A stretch of DNA of 64,000 nucleotides, taken from positions 248,001 to 312,000 of the forward strand of contig NZ_WMEW01000002.1 in NCBI RefSeq assembly GCF_009856355.1, written 5' to 3'. Shown here piece by piece: positions 7,580 to 16,983 of the stretch. The first letter of the stretch is position 1. The number at the start of each line of letters is the position of its first letter. The translations under genes and the position numbers were made by a program. Below the pieces are notes generated by a model. It saw only the letters and a list, made by a program, of their open reading frames with translations. It was not told the origin of the DNA and made no database searches. The DNA is from Halobacillus litoralis (GTDB lineage: Bacteria; Bacillota; Bacilli; Bacillales; Halobacillaceae).

Positions 7580-8101
7580 TTACAGGAAGTTTATGAACGG
7601 AGCGAAGAAGAGAGAAAAAGCAATGGAAACAACACTGATGATGATCGCCATGTTTCCAAGTGTGTCGGCTCCTCTTCTCTTTCCGACAATTCCAAGGATA
7701 ATCCCTGCGGCACCTAGAATGAGTGGAGCAAAGAAAAAGGAAAGGATAGCGGCTGATAATCCCAGCCAGGCCATTCCTACTTGTACATCTTCCTCCATTG
7801 TCGTTTCCTGCTCCCCATTATTCATCGGTTCGTCAATGGGACCGATAGCTGCCTCCTGGGCAAATTCCTCTTCATAACTGTCCCCATAAACAGGCTGATA
7901 AGGACCGCGGCCGTGATCATCCACGGATTCCACCTTGTCGTACCCGGCTTCTTTTCTTAAATCACTGTCCTGAATTTCGTCAAATGCCTCTTCCAGCACC
8001 TGCTCCCTCGTTGGTTCTTCTTCATGAACCTCTTCCCGGGCATCCCCGTAATGGGGCGCATTTTCTGTTTGATTCTCAACAGTTTCTTTTGGATCGTACA
8101 T
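7580..8101 (-). CDS. YqfX-like membrane protein, DUF4190 type
   Basis: A 173-residue protein of unknown function. The first 100 residues are strongly acidic and hydrophilic, probably cytoplasmic and disordered (many Glu, Asp and Gln). Two transmembrane helices occupy roughly residues 112-165, joined by the short loop GKRRGAD. This short two-helix tail is typical of DUF4190 proteins such as B. subtilis YqfX, which lies near ispG there too. The start at 8101 follows a GAGGGA site with 6 nt spacing; a longer in-frame reading to 8134 has no ribosome site. Confidence 0.75.
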   Translation of the reverse strand: MYDPKETVENQTENAPHYGDAREEVHEEEPTREQVLEEAFDEIQDSDLRKEAGYDKVESVDDHGRGPYQPVYGDSYEEEFAQEAAIGPIDEPMNNGEQETTMEEDVQVGMAWLGLSAAILSFFFAPLILGAAGIILGIVGKRRGADTLGNMAIIISVVSIAFSLFFAPFINFL

Positions 8102-8182
8102 GCGAATTCCCTCACTTTCTGTATGGAGAATCACCTTTATTATGTGACGTTTTATATATTTTAATGAAGGGATTTGATGGCA

Positions 8183-8213
8183 GAAAAAAAACCGGATGAC
8201 GGATCATCCGGTT
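8183..8213 (-). terminator. terminator of the transglycosylase gene
   Basis: AACCGGATGA (8190-8199) and its complement (8204-8213) around a 4-nt loop, followed by a seven-T run on the minus strand, 7 nt past the stop codon. Confidence 0.93.
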
Positions 8214-8219
8214 CCTCGA

Positions 8220-8948
8220 TTATTCAGCTGAAGCCAGAGTCGTATGAGCTTCGGCGCTTTCCTGAATTTCCACCGCATACCAGCTCTCTGCATGACCATG
8301 TTCCTCTTTATACTGTTCAAGACCTGACATTCCCCGGTGATAAGCGGTTAATGCTTCATCCCAATTTTGATAACGGTTGTTTAAATAATCCAGATAAACG
8401 AATGATAACTGCATGGAGTAATAAGGATCAAACAACAGCTCCTCTTCATAGGGAAGTCCGGCCATATCCGCAATCCACGGAGCCGTATTTTTCATGAACT
8501 GGGACATGCCGTAGGCACGTCCATATTCTGTTTCAGGTCCTACAAGTTCAGGATCAAATGTCCCTCCTGTTTCCACCTTTAACAGCTCATAAACGAGATA
8601 GGGGTCCAGATCGTAGCGCTTGGCCTCTTTCACTAAATACATCGCCCACGCCTTTTTAAAGGCTCCATCACTTTCCTGTACAAGGATATCGGCCTGATCT
8701 TCAATCCCCGGCCATGTCAAAAAACCATTTTTTCGTTTATTCTCTGAAGACTGGTCTTTTAAATAGGCGTTGACCGAAGCGAGCTTTTCCTTTTCCCCCT
8801 CCATTTCCTCCTGGCTCTCTTTCAGTGATTTATTTACATCCGCCATTGCCTGCTGTTCATTTTGATGCCATTGATGATAAGTAATGAAGACAAGACTGAT
8901 TAACAGCATGGCAAGGACCGTTCGCAGAATAGATTGCTGCTCATTCAT
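8220..8948 (-). CDS. lytic transglycosylase-like (SLT) protein
   Basis: A 242-residue membrane-anchored protein: one N-terminal transmembrane helix (residues 6-24), a charged coiled-coil-like linker to about 90, and a C-terminal lysozyme-like SLT fold. The likely catalytic Glu is in ELLKVETGGTF, followed by the family motif YGMSQFM and the late ALTAYHRG segment, corresponding to the usual AYNAGPG. It should cleave glycan strands of peptidoglycan outside the membrane. The ATG at 8948 has AGGAG 8 nt upstream; a GTG three codons earlier overlaps that site. The His-Arg-Gly in place of the usual Asn-Ala-Gly is a small departure from the family. Confidence 0.8.
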   Translation of the reverse strand: MNEQQSILRTVLAMLLISLVFITYHQWHQNEQQAMADVNKSLKESQEEMEGEKEKLASVNAYLKDQSSENKRKNGFLTWPGIEDQADILVQESDGAFKKAWAMYLVKEAKRYDLDPYLVYELLKVETGGTFDPELVGPETEYGRAYGMSQFMKNTAPWIADMAGLPYEEELLFDPYYSMQLSFVYLDYLNNRYQNWDEALTAYHRGMSGLEQYKEEHGHAESWYAVEIQESAEAHTTLASAE

Positions 8949-9117
8949 TCTGTTCACTCCTCTCCTGACTCTTTGCTGTACAAGAGCCAATGCGCCATAT
9001 TACGCGAATGGGTGTTTGATTGCAATTCATCTACTCATACGTGAAATTATTTTCAATACACACATCATTCCCACGATTCATATGGTGTATGAAACAGTGG
9101 GAAAGGGTGATCACGTG

Positions 9118-9402
9118 ATGAAGAAGATGGCCCAACAATTCATTACCCAGAAATTGAAGCAGTTAACCGTTAAAGAACTGCTTCAATACAGCAGGAAGTA
9201 TCAGATTCCAATCACAGAAGAAGAAGCACAGGCCATTATTAAAGCGTTAAGAAAGAATAAGGAAAACCCTTTTGAGAAAGACGGGCGGAAGAGAATGTTG
9301 AAGAAGCTTGCAGGGCTGACCTCTGTAGACACAGCGCGGTCAGTAAATAAACTGCTTCATAAGCTGGCCAAAGAATACGGAGTCGAGGAATGGCTGAAAT
9401 AA
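9118..9402 (+). CDS. YqfT-like protein, DUF2624
   Basis: A small 94-residue, basic, mostly helical protein without membrane segments. Length, position beside nfo and the composition (KELLQYSRKYQIPITEEEA) fit the YqfT/DUF2624 family of Bacillaceae, whose function is not known. The start at 9118 follows AAAGGGTGA with 7 nt spacing; an upstream in-frame extension begins inside the divergent transglycosylase gene and is not credible. Transcribed toward nfo and ending in a shared terminator. Confidence 0.75.
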   Translation: MKKMAQQFITQKLKQLTVKELLQYSRKYQIPITEEEAQAIIKALRKNKENPFEKDGRKRMLKKLAGLTSVDTARSVNKLLHKLAKEYGVEEWLK

Positions 9403-9435
9403 AAAAGGCGGAAGGTTCAGCACCTCCGCCTTTTT
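9402..9435. terminator. bidirectional terminator between yqfT and nfo
   Basis: GGCGGA..GGT pairs with ACC..TCCGCC, flanked by A runs on the left and T runs on the right, so it can end both convergent genes. It overlaps the yqfT stop codon. Confidence 0.88.
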
Positions 9436-9437
9436 CC

Positions 9438-10340
9438 TTATGCCTGATTAAGAATTTTTTCTTTAAGGTCCGGATCAAACGTTCCTTGTTTAACCATATC
9501 GATTTCAAAACGGTATGGAGGTTTTTTGTTCTTTTTATCTTCCCCGACGTATGGAGTTTCCAATATCTTCGGAAGATCCTTCAGCTGTGGGTGATGAATG
9601 ACTTTATGGAGCGCATCGAAACCGATGTGGCCAAACCCGATGTTTTCATGACGGTCCTTCGCCGCTCCCTGAATATTTTTACTATCATTGACGTGGATGA
9701 CTTTCAAACGGTCCAACCCGACAATCTTATCAAATTCGTTCAGGACACCATCAAAATCCTCCACAACATTATAACCAGCGTCATGAATATGACATGTATC
9801 CATACATACCGACAACTTTTCGTTCATGGTTACGCCATCAATGATCTGTGCGAGCTCTTCAAAGCTTCTTCCAATTTCAGAGCCTTTGCCCGCCATTGTT
9901 TCCAGGGCAATCTGCACATCCTGATCCTTATGAAGCACTTCATTCAGTCCTTCAATAATTTTCGGAAGACCTTTATCCACTCCCTGACCTACGTGGGAGC
10001 CCGGATGCAGGACGATCTGCTTTGCTCCCAGCGCCTCTGTGCGCTCGATTTCACTGCGCAGGAAATCGACACCGAGCTGGAAGGTTTCCGGCTTGGTTGT
10101 ATTGCCTACATTGATGATATAAGGCGCATGGACTACGATATCTTCAATCCCGCTGGCTTTCATATGTTCACGGCCCGCTTCAATATTCAGTTCTTCTATT
10201 GGACGGCGGCGCGTGTTTTGAGGAGCGCCTGTATAGATCATAAATGTTCCGGAGCCGTAGGAAGCTGCTTCTTCACTCGCGCCTAAAAGCATTTTCTTCC
10301 CTTTCATTGATACGTGTGAACCAATTTTTACCATGACCAT
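9438..10340 (-). CDS. nfo: deoxyribonuclease IV (endonuclease IV)
   Basis: Cuts the DNA backbone 5' to abasic sites in base excision repair. The 300-residue protein is the AP2-endonuclease TIM barrel with the zinc-ligand segments in order: [10 protein letters not shown] near 72, ETMAGKGSE near 148, DTCHIHDAG near 181, HVNDSK near 216 and [10 protein letters not shown] near 230. An in-frame ATG two codons in (10334) matches the B. subtilis start better; spacing to AAAGGG slightly favours the first one. It follows cshB on the same strand with 12 nt between, so they form an operon. Confidence 0.96.
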   Translation of the reverse strand: MVMVKIGSHVSMKGKKMLLGASEEAASYGSGTFMIYTGAPQNTRRRPIEELNIEAGREHMKASGIEDIVVHAPYIINVGNTTKPETFQLGVDFLRSEIERTEALGAKQIVLHPGSHVGQGVDKGLPKIIEGLNEVLHKDQDVQIALETMAGKGSEIGRSFEELAQIIDGVTMNEKLSVCMDTCHIHDAGYNVVEDFDGVLNEFDKIVGLDRLKVIHVNDSKNIQGAAKDRHENIGFGHIGFDALHKVIHHPQLKDLPKILETPYVGEDKKNKKPPYRFEIDMVKQGTFDPDLKEKILNQA

Positions 10341-10352
10341 CTCGACCCTTTC

Positions 10353-11672
10353 TTATTTCTTTTTAAACCGATTCTGCTTCAATCTGCGTTTATTTTGTTC
10401 CGCCTGTTTTTTCATCTTTTTCTTATAGCCCGGTTTTACTTTCTTCGGACGACGGACGAGTTGTTTAGCCTGCTTATCCAGATTCGTTTCCTTCTTTTCA
10501 CGAATCTGACGCTCATTATAGGCATTTACTTCTCTCCATTCCCCTTGTTTCACTTCGTAAAATTGGAAAGATAAACCTTTCTTTTCCAGTTTTTGAATCA
10601 AAGGGAGATCCTTTTCCTGATAAAGGTTGATTGCTGTACCTTCAAGACCGGCCCTTGCTGTACGGCCGACGCGGTGAATATAAAACTCCTCTTCCTTCGG
10701 CATCTGAGCATTGATCACATGGCTCACACCCTGGATATCAATACCGCGTGCAGCCAAGTCAGTAGCTACAATGTATTGATAACGGAGGTTTTGGATTTCC
10801 TTCAGTACTCTTTTTCTTTCCCGGGGGGACAAACCTCCGTGAAGGACTCCAACTTCCAGCCCGCGGCTTATCAAATCATCCGCAAGCTCGTCCGCAAGCC
10901 CTTTCCCATTTGTGAAAATGATGGCCAGATAAGGCTGAATCGCCTTCGTAATGTCCATGATGACTTCCCCCGGCTGTTTATGGCGGAGAGGAATCAGTCG
11001 ATGCTCCATCGTTTCCGGTGAAGGCTTATCGTCTTCAATTTCAATATGAGTCGGATTGGTTAAATATTTTTTCAGGAATGGCTGCAGCCTTTCAGGGATG
11101 GTTGCAGAGAAAACAAGCATCTGGACATCTTCAGCCATCCGCACAAGAATCTGATCGACTTCTTCGATAAAGCCAAGGTCGAGCATCAAGTCGGCTTCGT
11201 CTAAAACAAAGGACTTCGCTTGGTAAAGATCCACCGCCTCCTCTTTCACCATATCAAGGATACGCCCTGGTGTTCCTACGATGATTTGAGGAGGATTGGA
11301 AGACAACTTCTCCACCATCTTCTGTTTATCCGTTCCACCAATCAACAGTTTGGACCGCCATACCTCCTGTTTTCCTGCGTGTTTAACCGCCTTTTTCACT
11401 TCTTCGTGAATCTGAATAGCCAGTTCCCGTGTGGGTGCTGTAATGACAAACTGTACGGCATCGGCGTTCTCATCCATCCGGCTGAATAAAGCCAGCAGGT
11501 AGGCATGTGTCTTGCCGGATCCAGTATGGGATTGTCCGATCAAGCTTTCCCCTCTTAATGCCGGTGGCAGAACCTGCTGCTGGATTGGTGTGGGCTGCTT
11601 GAAGCCCAGTCCTTCTACAATTCTGCTCACTGTAGAGGAAATTGCGTATTGTTCAAAAGTATGCTTACTCAT
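10353..11672 (-). CDS. cshB: DEAD-box RNA helicase CshB
   Basis: ATP-dependent RNA helicase of 439 residues, of the CshB type associated with cold growth and ribosome or mRNA handling. RecA-like domain 1 has the Q motif (PTPIQQQVLP), Walker A SHTGSGKT near 51, PTRELA, DEAD near 157 and SAT near 190; domain 2 has HRVGRTARAG near 335. The tail from about 385 is very rich in Lys and Arg, typical for RNA contact. The start follows AAAGGAG with good spacing. First gene of the cshB-nfo pair. Confidence 0.95.
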   Translation of the reverse strand: MSKHTFEQYAISSTVSRIVEGLGFKQPTPIQQQVLPPALRGESLIGQSHTGSGKTHAYLLALFSRMDENADAVQFVITAPTRELAIQIHEEVKKAVKHAGKQEVWRSKLLIGGTDKQKMVEKLSSNPPQIIVGTPGRILDMVKEEAVDLYQAKSFVLDEADLMLDLGFIEEVDQILVRMAEDVQMLVFSATIPERLQPFLKKYLTNPTHIEIEDDKPSPETMEHRLIPLRHKQPGEVIMDITKAIQPYLAIIFTNGKGLADELADDLISRGLEVGVLHGGLSPRERKRVLKEIQNLRYQYIVATDLAARGIDIQGVSHVINAQMPKEEEFYIHRVGRTARAGLEGTAINLYQEKDLPLIQKLEKKGLSFQFYEVKQGEWREVNAYNERQIREKKETNLDKQAKQLVRRPKKVKPGYKKKMKKQAEQNKRRLKQNRFKKK

Positions 11673-11763
11673 GTCCGTTCTCCTTTAATGTAAAATGTTC
11701 CTTCCCTATTATAATAGAGTGTGCCTTAAATTGCACGATAACGTTGTCTGACCACCGCTTTCT

Positions 11764-11792
11764 TTGTCAACTTACGCTTTACCCTTTATAAT
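11764..11792 (+). promoter_or_regulatory. ispH promoter
   Basis: TTGTCA (11764-11769), 17 nt, TATAAT (11787-11792), 53 nt upstream of ispH. A strong sigma-A match whose core, CCCTTTATAATGAAGATGG, is nearly that of ispG. Confidence 0.85.
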
Positions 11793-11845
11793 GAAGATGG
11801 TATCTTATAAGATGTTCGATTGGATAAAGAGGAGGACGTTAATCA

Positions 11846-12802
11846 ATGGAAGTTATTAAAATCGCCCCTCGCGGTTATTGTTACGGAGTGGTAGATGCCA
11901 TGGTCATCGCACGAAATGCTTCAAAAGACCAGAATCTGCCGCGCCCGATTTATATATTAGGTATGATTGTCCATAATTCCCACGTAACCGAGGCCTTTAA
12001 AGAGGAAGGTATTATCACTGTTGATGGTAAAAACCGCAGCGATATGCTGGAAGGTATTCACGAAGGAACGGTGATCTTCACTGCGCACGGCGTTTCCCCA
12101 CAGGTGAAGGACCGGGCCCGTGACAAAGGCCTGACTGTTCTTGACGCCACATGCCCGGATGTTACCAACACCCACAACTTGATCCGCAGCAAAGTCGCGG
12201 AAGGATTCGAAGTCATTTACGTGGGTAAAAAAGGACACCCTGAGCCGGAAGGTGCCATGGGGGTTGCTCCCGGCAAAGTCCACCTCGTACAGACGGAGGA
12301 AGACGTGGAAAACCTTGAGCTGGACCATGATAAACTGATGATCACCAACCAGACGACGATGAGTCAATGGGATGTGTATGATGTCATGGAAAAAGCCAGG
12401 GAGAAGTTCCCACAGCTTGAGAAACAGCAGGAGATCTGTATGGCCACACAAGTGCGTCAGGAGGCTGTTGCAGAACAGGCAGGGCAGGCCGACTTGACAC
12501 TCGTAGTCGGTGATCCTATGAGTAATAATTCCAACAGACTTGCCCAGGTATCCAAGGAAAAGGCTGGAACCACCGCCTACCGGATTGCCGATGTCACAGA
12601 AATTGACCTGGATTGGCTTGAAGATGTCCATACAGTAGCGGTAACAGCAGGAGCTTCAACTCCAACACCGATTACAAAAGAAGTGATTAAATTCATCGAG
12701 CAGTTTGATCACGAGGACGAATCTACATGGATTCGTGAATCCAAAGTCGAACAGAAGAAAATTCTCCCTCCAGTAAGAGCCCGTAAAAAAGTGAAACGAT
12801 AA
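11846..12802 (+). CDS. ispH: 4-hydroxy-3-methylbut-2-enyl diphosphate reductase
   Basis: Last step of the MEP pathway: reduces HMBPP to IPP and DMAPP with a [4Fe-4S] cluster. The 318-residue protein carries the three cluster cysteines in RGYCYGV near residue 12, DATCPDV near 96 and EICMATQ near 193, plus TAHGVSP and the SNNSNRL substrate-phosphate motif. A GAGGAGG site precedes the ATG at 11846. The protein has the Bacillus-type Lys/Arg-rich C-terminal tail. Monocistronic, between its own promoter and a strong terminator. Confidence 0.98.
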   Translation: MEVIKIAPRGYCYGVVDAMVIARNASKDQNLPRPIYILGMIVHNSHVTEAFKEEGIITVDGKNRSDMLEGIHEGTVIFTAHGVSPQVKDRARDKGLTVLDATCPDVTNTHNLIRSKVAEGFEVIYVGKKGHPEPEGAMGVAPGKVHLVQTEEDVENLELDHDKLMITNQTTMSQWDVYDVMEKAREKFPQLEKQQEICMATQVRQEAVAEQAGQADLTLVVGDPMSNNSNRLAQVSKEKAGTTAYRIADVTEIDLDWLEDVHTVAVTAGASTPTPITKEVIKFIEQFDHEDESTWIRESKVEQKKILPPVRARKKVKR

Positions 12803-12803
12803 T

Positions 12804-12840
12804 AAAAAGGATGAAAGCGTTCCGCTTTCATCCTTTTTTT
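12804..12840. terminator. bidirectional terminator between ispH and nif3
   Basis: 16-nt arm AAAAAGGATGAAAGCG (12804-12819) pairs with 12823-12838 around a TTC loop; T runs exist on both strands. It directly abuts the stop codon of the convergent Nif3-like gene. Confidence 0.93.
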
Positions 12841-13954
12841 ACTGGATTGCAAAAGGTTCTGTATCTACTTCAGAAAGAAGGACCTTCAATGCTCCATTCT
12901 CATTGCAGTGTTCCTCCAGATACTGCTGCACTTTTGCACAGACAACCTTCTCTACATGGTGCCCGGGATCAATGACATTCAGGCCCATCTCCACGGCATC
13001 CTGAGTCATATGGAAGGTCATATCTCCTGTTACATATACATCAGCGCCGCTTCTCTTTGCCTTATGAATATATTTTTCCCCACTACCTCCGAGAAGGGCA
13101 ACGGTTTTAATCGTCTTTTCCATGTTTCCTGCCACGCGTACATGAGAGACATGAAAACGTTCCTTCACCTTGTCGGCAAAGTCCTTAAGGGAGACCGGCT
13201 CTTCCAGTTGTCCTACCCTGCCAATGCCAAACGTCCGGCCTTCATTAAGAAGAGGATAAAGATCGTAAGCCGCCTCTTCATAAGGATGGGCGTTTGCCAT
13301 TGCCTGAAGAACCTCAGACAGTTTCTCCTGCGGGACAATGGTTTCCAGACGCTTTTCCCGCACCTGCTCCAACCGGCCCTGTTCCCCGATAAAGGGATTC
13401 GTACCCTCTTGAGGTTTAAACGTTCCCTCACCCGAAACCTGATAGGTACAGTGGCTGTAATCACCGATAAAGCCTGCACCTGCTCCACTCACGGCGTCCC
13501 TTACCATTTCCAGATGGGAATCCGGGACGAACACGGCCAGTTTAACCAGCTTCTTTGTTTCAGTCGGAATAAGCGGACGACGGTCTTTAACTTCAAGTAG
13601 ATCTGCCATCACGTCATTCACTCCGCCTTCGGCAACATCCAGATTCGTATGCGCTGCATAAACCGTGATATCATGTTTGATCAGCTTCTGCACGACCCGG
13701 CCTTTTGGCGTATCCACATTGATTTGATGGAGATTCACAAATAACAAAGGATGGTGAGCTATAATAAGGTCCACCTTTTTTTCAACGGCCTCATCTACGA
13801 CACTTTCCACAACGTCCAGCGTCACCATTACATTTTCCACGGGCTTGTTCAGACTGCCGACCTGAAGACCTACGTTGTCCCAGTCATAAGCAAAGCTTTT
13901 CGGCGCCCACTTTTCAAACGTTTTGATGATCTGTCCGGCTGTCACTTTCGTCAT
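12839..13954 (-). CDS. Nif3-like dinuclear metal-binding protein (YqfO)
   Basis: A 371-residue member of the Nif3/DUF34 family, forming toroidal oligomers with two metal ions per subunit; proposed GTP cyclohydrolase-like or regulatory roles are unsettled. Metal ligands are visible in IIAHHPLLF near residue 64 and AAHTNLD near 102, and in the C-terminal GDMTFHMTQDA and GHHVEK motifs. The middle third (about 130-230) is the extra PII-like/CutA-like domain of the long Bacillus form. The ATG at 13954 overlaps the trmK stop as ATGA, so the two are translationally coupled, as yqfN-yqfO are in B. subtilis. Confidence 0.93.
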   Translation of the reverse strand: MTKVTAGQIIKTFEKWAPKSFAYDWDNVGLQVGSLNKPVENVMVTLDVVESVVDEAVEKKVDLIIAHHPLLFVNLHQINVDTPKGRVVQKLIKHDITVYAAHTNLDVAEGGVNDVMADLLEVKDRRPLIPTETKKLVKLAVFVPDSHLEMVRDAVSGAGAGFIGDYSHCTYQVSGEGTFKPQEGTNPFIGEQGRLEQVREKRLETIVPQEKLSEVLQAMANAHPYEEAAYDLYPLLNEGRTFGIGRVGQLEEPVSLKDFADKVKERFHVSHVRVAGNMEKTIKTVALLGGSGEKYIHKAKRSGADVYVTGDMTFHMTQDAVEMGLNVIDPGHHVEKVVCAKVQQYLEEHCNENGALKVLLSEVDTEPFAIQ

Positions 13955-14658
13955 TCTGATAAAACCTCCTCCAGCCATTTGATTTCCTTTTGAAGCAGTT
14001 CCACTTTTTCTGTATCTACTGTAGATGCTTTTTGCATTTGATCAAGAATATAGGTTTTCTTCGCCATTTCCTCCTGCCACTTCCTGAGGAAGGCCTGAGA
14101 CTTTTCCTTCATAAGATAAGGTCCGAGCCAAAGCTCCTTTTCCCTGTTGACAGGATCATAAGCACCGGCCGGATCCCCTTTTTCCGCAACGAGTATTTCG
14201 TATATGTGACCGCCCTCCTCCATGATCTGTTCATCAACGAGGTTGTATCCATGGCTGTAAAACCACTGACGGATGGACCGCGCGTCAATGTTCGGCTGTG
14301 CGATGATGCGGTTGACCGCGGTCAGCTTATCCTCCCCCCTGGCAAGGATATCCCGGATTAACGGACCTCCCATGCCAGCAATGGTCACCTGCTCTACTTC
14401 TCCAGGCTGGACGACGTCGAGACCATCTCCCAGTCTGACATGGATTCTGGACTCCAGGTTATGGGATTTCACTTCATCCATTGCACTGTCATAAGGACCT
14501 TGATTGACCTCACCGGCGACGGCTTCTGCCTGCGGGTCTTTTAAGCAGACATAACAAGGCAGATAGGCATGGTCAGATCCTATATCCGCAAACCGTGCTC
14601 CAGCAGGCAGGTATTCCGCTACCTTTGCCAGACGCCCGGATAGTTGGTGTACATTCAT
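13951..14658 (-). CDS. trmK: tRNA (adenine(22)-N(1))-methyltransferase
   Basis: Methylates A22 at N1 in tRNA with S-adenosylmethionine. The 235-residue protein has the Rossmann motif FADIGSDHAYLP near residue 25, VTIAGMGGPLI near 92 and a helical coiled-coil C-terminus from about 175 that contacts tRNA. It matches YqfN in length and location. The start at 14658 is preceded by GAGAGG, a little far at about 12 nt. It overlaps the downstream Nif3-like gene by 4 nt. Confidence 0.95.
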   Translation of the reverse strand: MNVHQLSGRLAKVAEYLPAGARFADIGSDHAYLPCYVCLKDPQAEAVAGEVNQGPYDSAMDEVKSHNLESRIHVRLGDGLDVVQPGEVEQVTIAGMGGPLIRDILARGEDKLTAVNRIIAQPNIDARSIRQWFYSHGYNLVDEQIMEEGGHIYEILVAEKGDPAGAYDPVNREKELWLGPYLMKEKSQAFLRKWQEEMAKKTYILDQMQKASTVDTEKVELLQKEIKWLEEVLSE

Positions 14659-14679
14659 AAATCATCGTTCCTCTCATAA

Positions 14680-14709
14680 AGAAAAGCTTTCTGACAGCAC
14701 AGAAAGCTT
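14680..14709 (-). terminator. cccA terminator
   Basis: AAGCTTTCTG (14684-14693) pairs with its complement (14700-14709) around a 6-nt loop, then TTCTTT on the minus strand, just before trmK. Confidence 0.85.
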
Positions 14710-14721
14710 CTCACGTACTTC

Positions 14722-15090
14722 TTATTTTTTCTCAGCGAGCCATTCTGCCAGCTGAGCCGCCTGCTCACCTGTATAAAGGCCTGGTGGCATTTGCGATCCT
14801 TTACCATTGATGATAATGTCCTGAATCTCTTCTGCTGAATAACGGGATCCGACTTCCTGGAGGTTCGGACCAGCGCCTCCACTCAAGTCGCCCCCATGGC
14901 AGCTGGAACACTTGTTCTGGTACATTTCTTCCGGATCAGCGGATGCAGTTTCTTCCGTCTGTTCTCCACCGCCTTCTTCCTCGCTCTCAATCGCTTCACG
15001 TTGGTTGATACCGGCAGAAGAAACAATGATCATGGCTACGATCCCCAGTACAGCGATAATTGCAAATGGGATCACAGGGTTCTTTCTCAT
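14722..15090 (-). CDS. cccA: membrane-anchored cytochrome c-550 type protein
   Basis: Small electron carrier (122 residues) facing outside the membrane. An N-terminal helix (about residues 8-25) serves as anchor, followed by a Glu-rich, probably flexible linker to about 55, then one class I cytochrome c domain with heme motif CSSCH near residue 62 and the axial-ligand Met in GSQMPPGLY. Same layout as CccA of B. subtilis, which lies in the same place next to sigA. The ATG at 15090 is 9 nt after AGGAGG; a TTG three codons upstream touches that site and is unlikely to be the start. Confidence 0.93.
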   Translation of the reverse strand: MRKNPVIPFAIIAVLGIVAMIIVSSAGINQREAIESEEEGGGEQTEETASADPEEMYQNKCSSCHGGDLSGGAGPNLQEVGSRYSAEEIQDIIINGKGSQMPPGLYTGEQAAQLAEWLAEKK

Positions 15091-15197
15091 GAATGGCAAC
15101 CTCCTTATGTATTCCCTATATGAATTTTTCGCGTCTATTCGACTATTTTTATTTTATATGAAAACCGTTACTTATTAAAGGCTAAACCATCGAAAAC

Positions 15198-15731
15198 TTA
15201 TAAAACAATGAAAAAGATCCATAAAATGACAGCGGTTACGCCGCTCCACAATAAAAAACGGATGTTCATCAACCATCCAAGGAAGATCCACAGAAAAAAA
15301 TGAAACAACATGGTCAGGTGGATGGCCCGGACGGAAGCTGTCCAGTGATCGAGCAAAAAGATGGACGCGGAAAAAATGATCAACAGACCATTCACAAAAG
15401 GGATCAAATACCAGTCCGTTCGTTTATAGTGTAACCATCCACTCATAAACCATACCAGTCCTACAAAAAACGACAAAAGCCCTGTTTGCATTATGAATCC
15501 CATTTCAGTAAAATAAATGACAAGTAATGTAAGGGGTATCATAAACAGGCTGAGCAGAACAAAGACCGGGACCAGCGGCTGTACAGACCGTACTGGAGCA
15601 GGACCGGGTTTTTCTTCCTCGCCTTTAGTATACAATGCCAGCAGAAAGTCACAGTATTCCGAGGGAAGAAGACGGTTTTCTTTCCAGTATTGAATCTCAT
15701 GTATGATGGTTTTCGTACGCTCTTCCTGCAT
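15198..15731 (-). CDS. membrane protein of unknown function
   Basis: I do not recognise this family. The 177-residue protein has a hydrophilic N-terminal part (residues 1-50, with EIQYWKENRLLPSEYCDFLLALY, similar in style to the start of DUF2157-type proteins) and then about five hydrophobic helices to the C-terminus, separated by very short loops rich in aromatics. An ATG at 15731 with GGGAGGA upstream is convincing. It lies between cccA and sigA on the same strand; B. subtilis has no counterpart there that I recall. Confidence 0.7.
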   Translation of the reverse strand: MQEERTKTIIHEIQYWKENRLLPSEYCDFLLALYTKGEEEKPGPAPVRSVQPLVPVFVLLSLFMIPLTLLVIYFTEMGFIMQTGLLSFFVGLVWFMSGWLHYKRTDWYLIPFVNGLLIIFSASIFLLDHWTASVRAIHLTMLFHFFLWIFLGWLMNIRFLLWSGVTAVILWIFFIVL

Positions 15732-15808
15732 ACTGTCCTCCCAAAAACAGAAGAACTCAGGATCCTCCTACATAGGCGTTGTAAAAGAACCCTGAGTTGA
15801 TAACTGTT

Positions 15809-16942
<1,134 letters not shown>

Positions 16943-16983
16943 AAGTCCCCCTCCTTCCAACAATCTATCCAAACTCTACCTGA

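Noticed and set aside
9390..10286. 298-codon open frame opposite nfo
   Set aside because: Shadow of nfo; begins in the yqfT-nfo terminator and has no family similarity.
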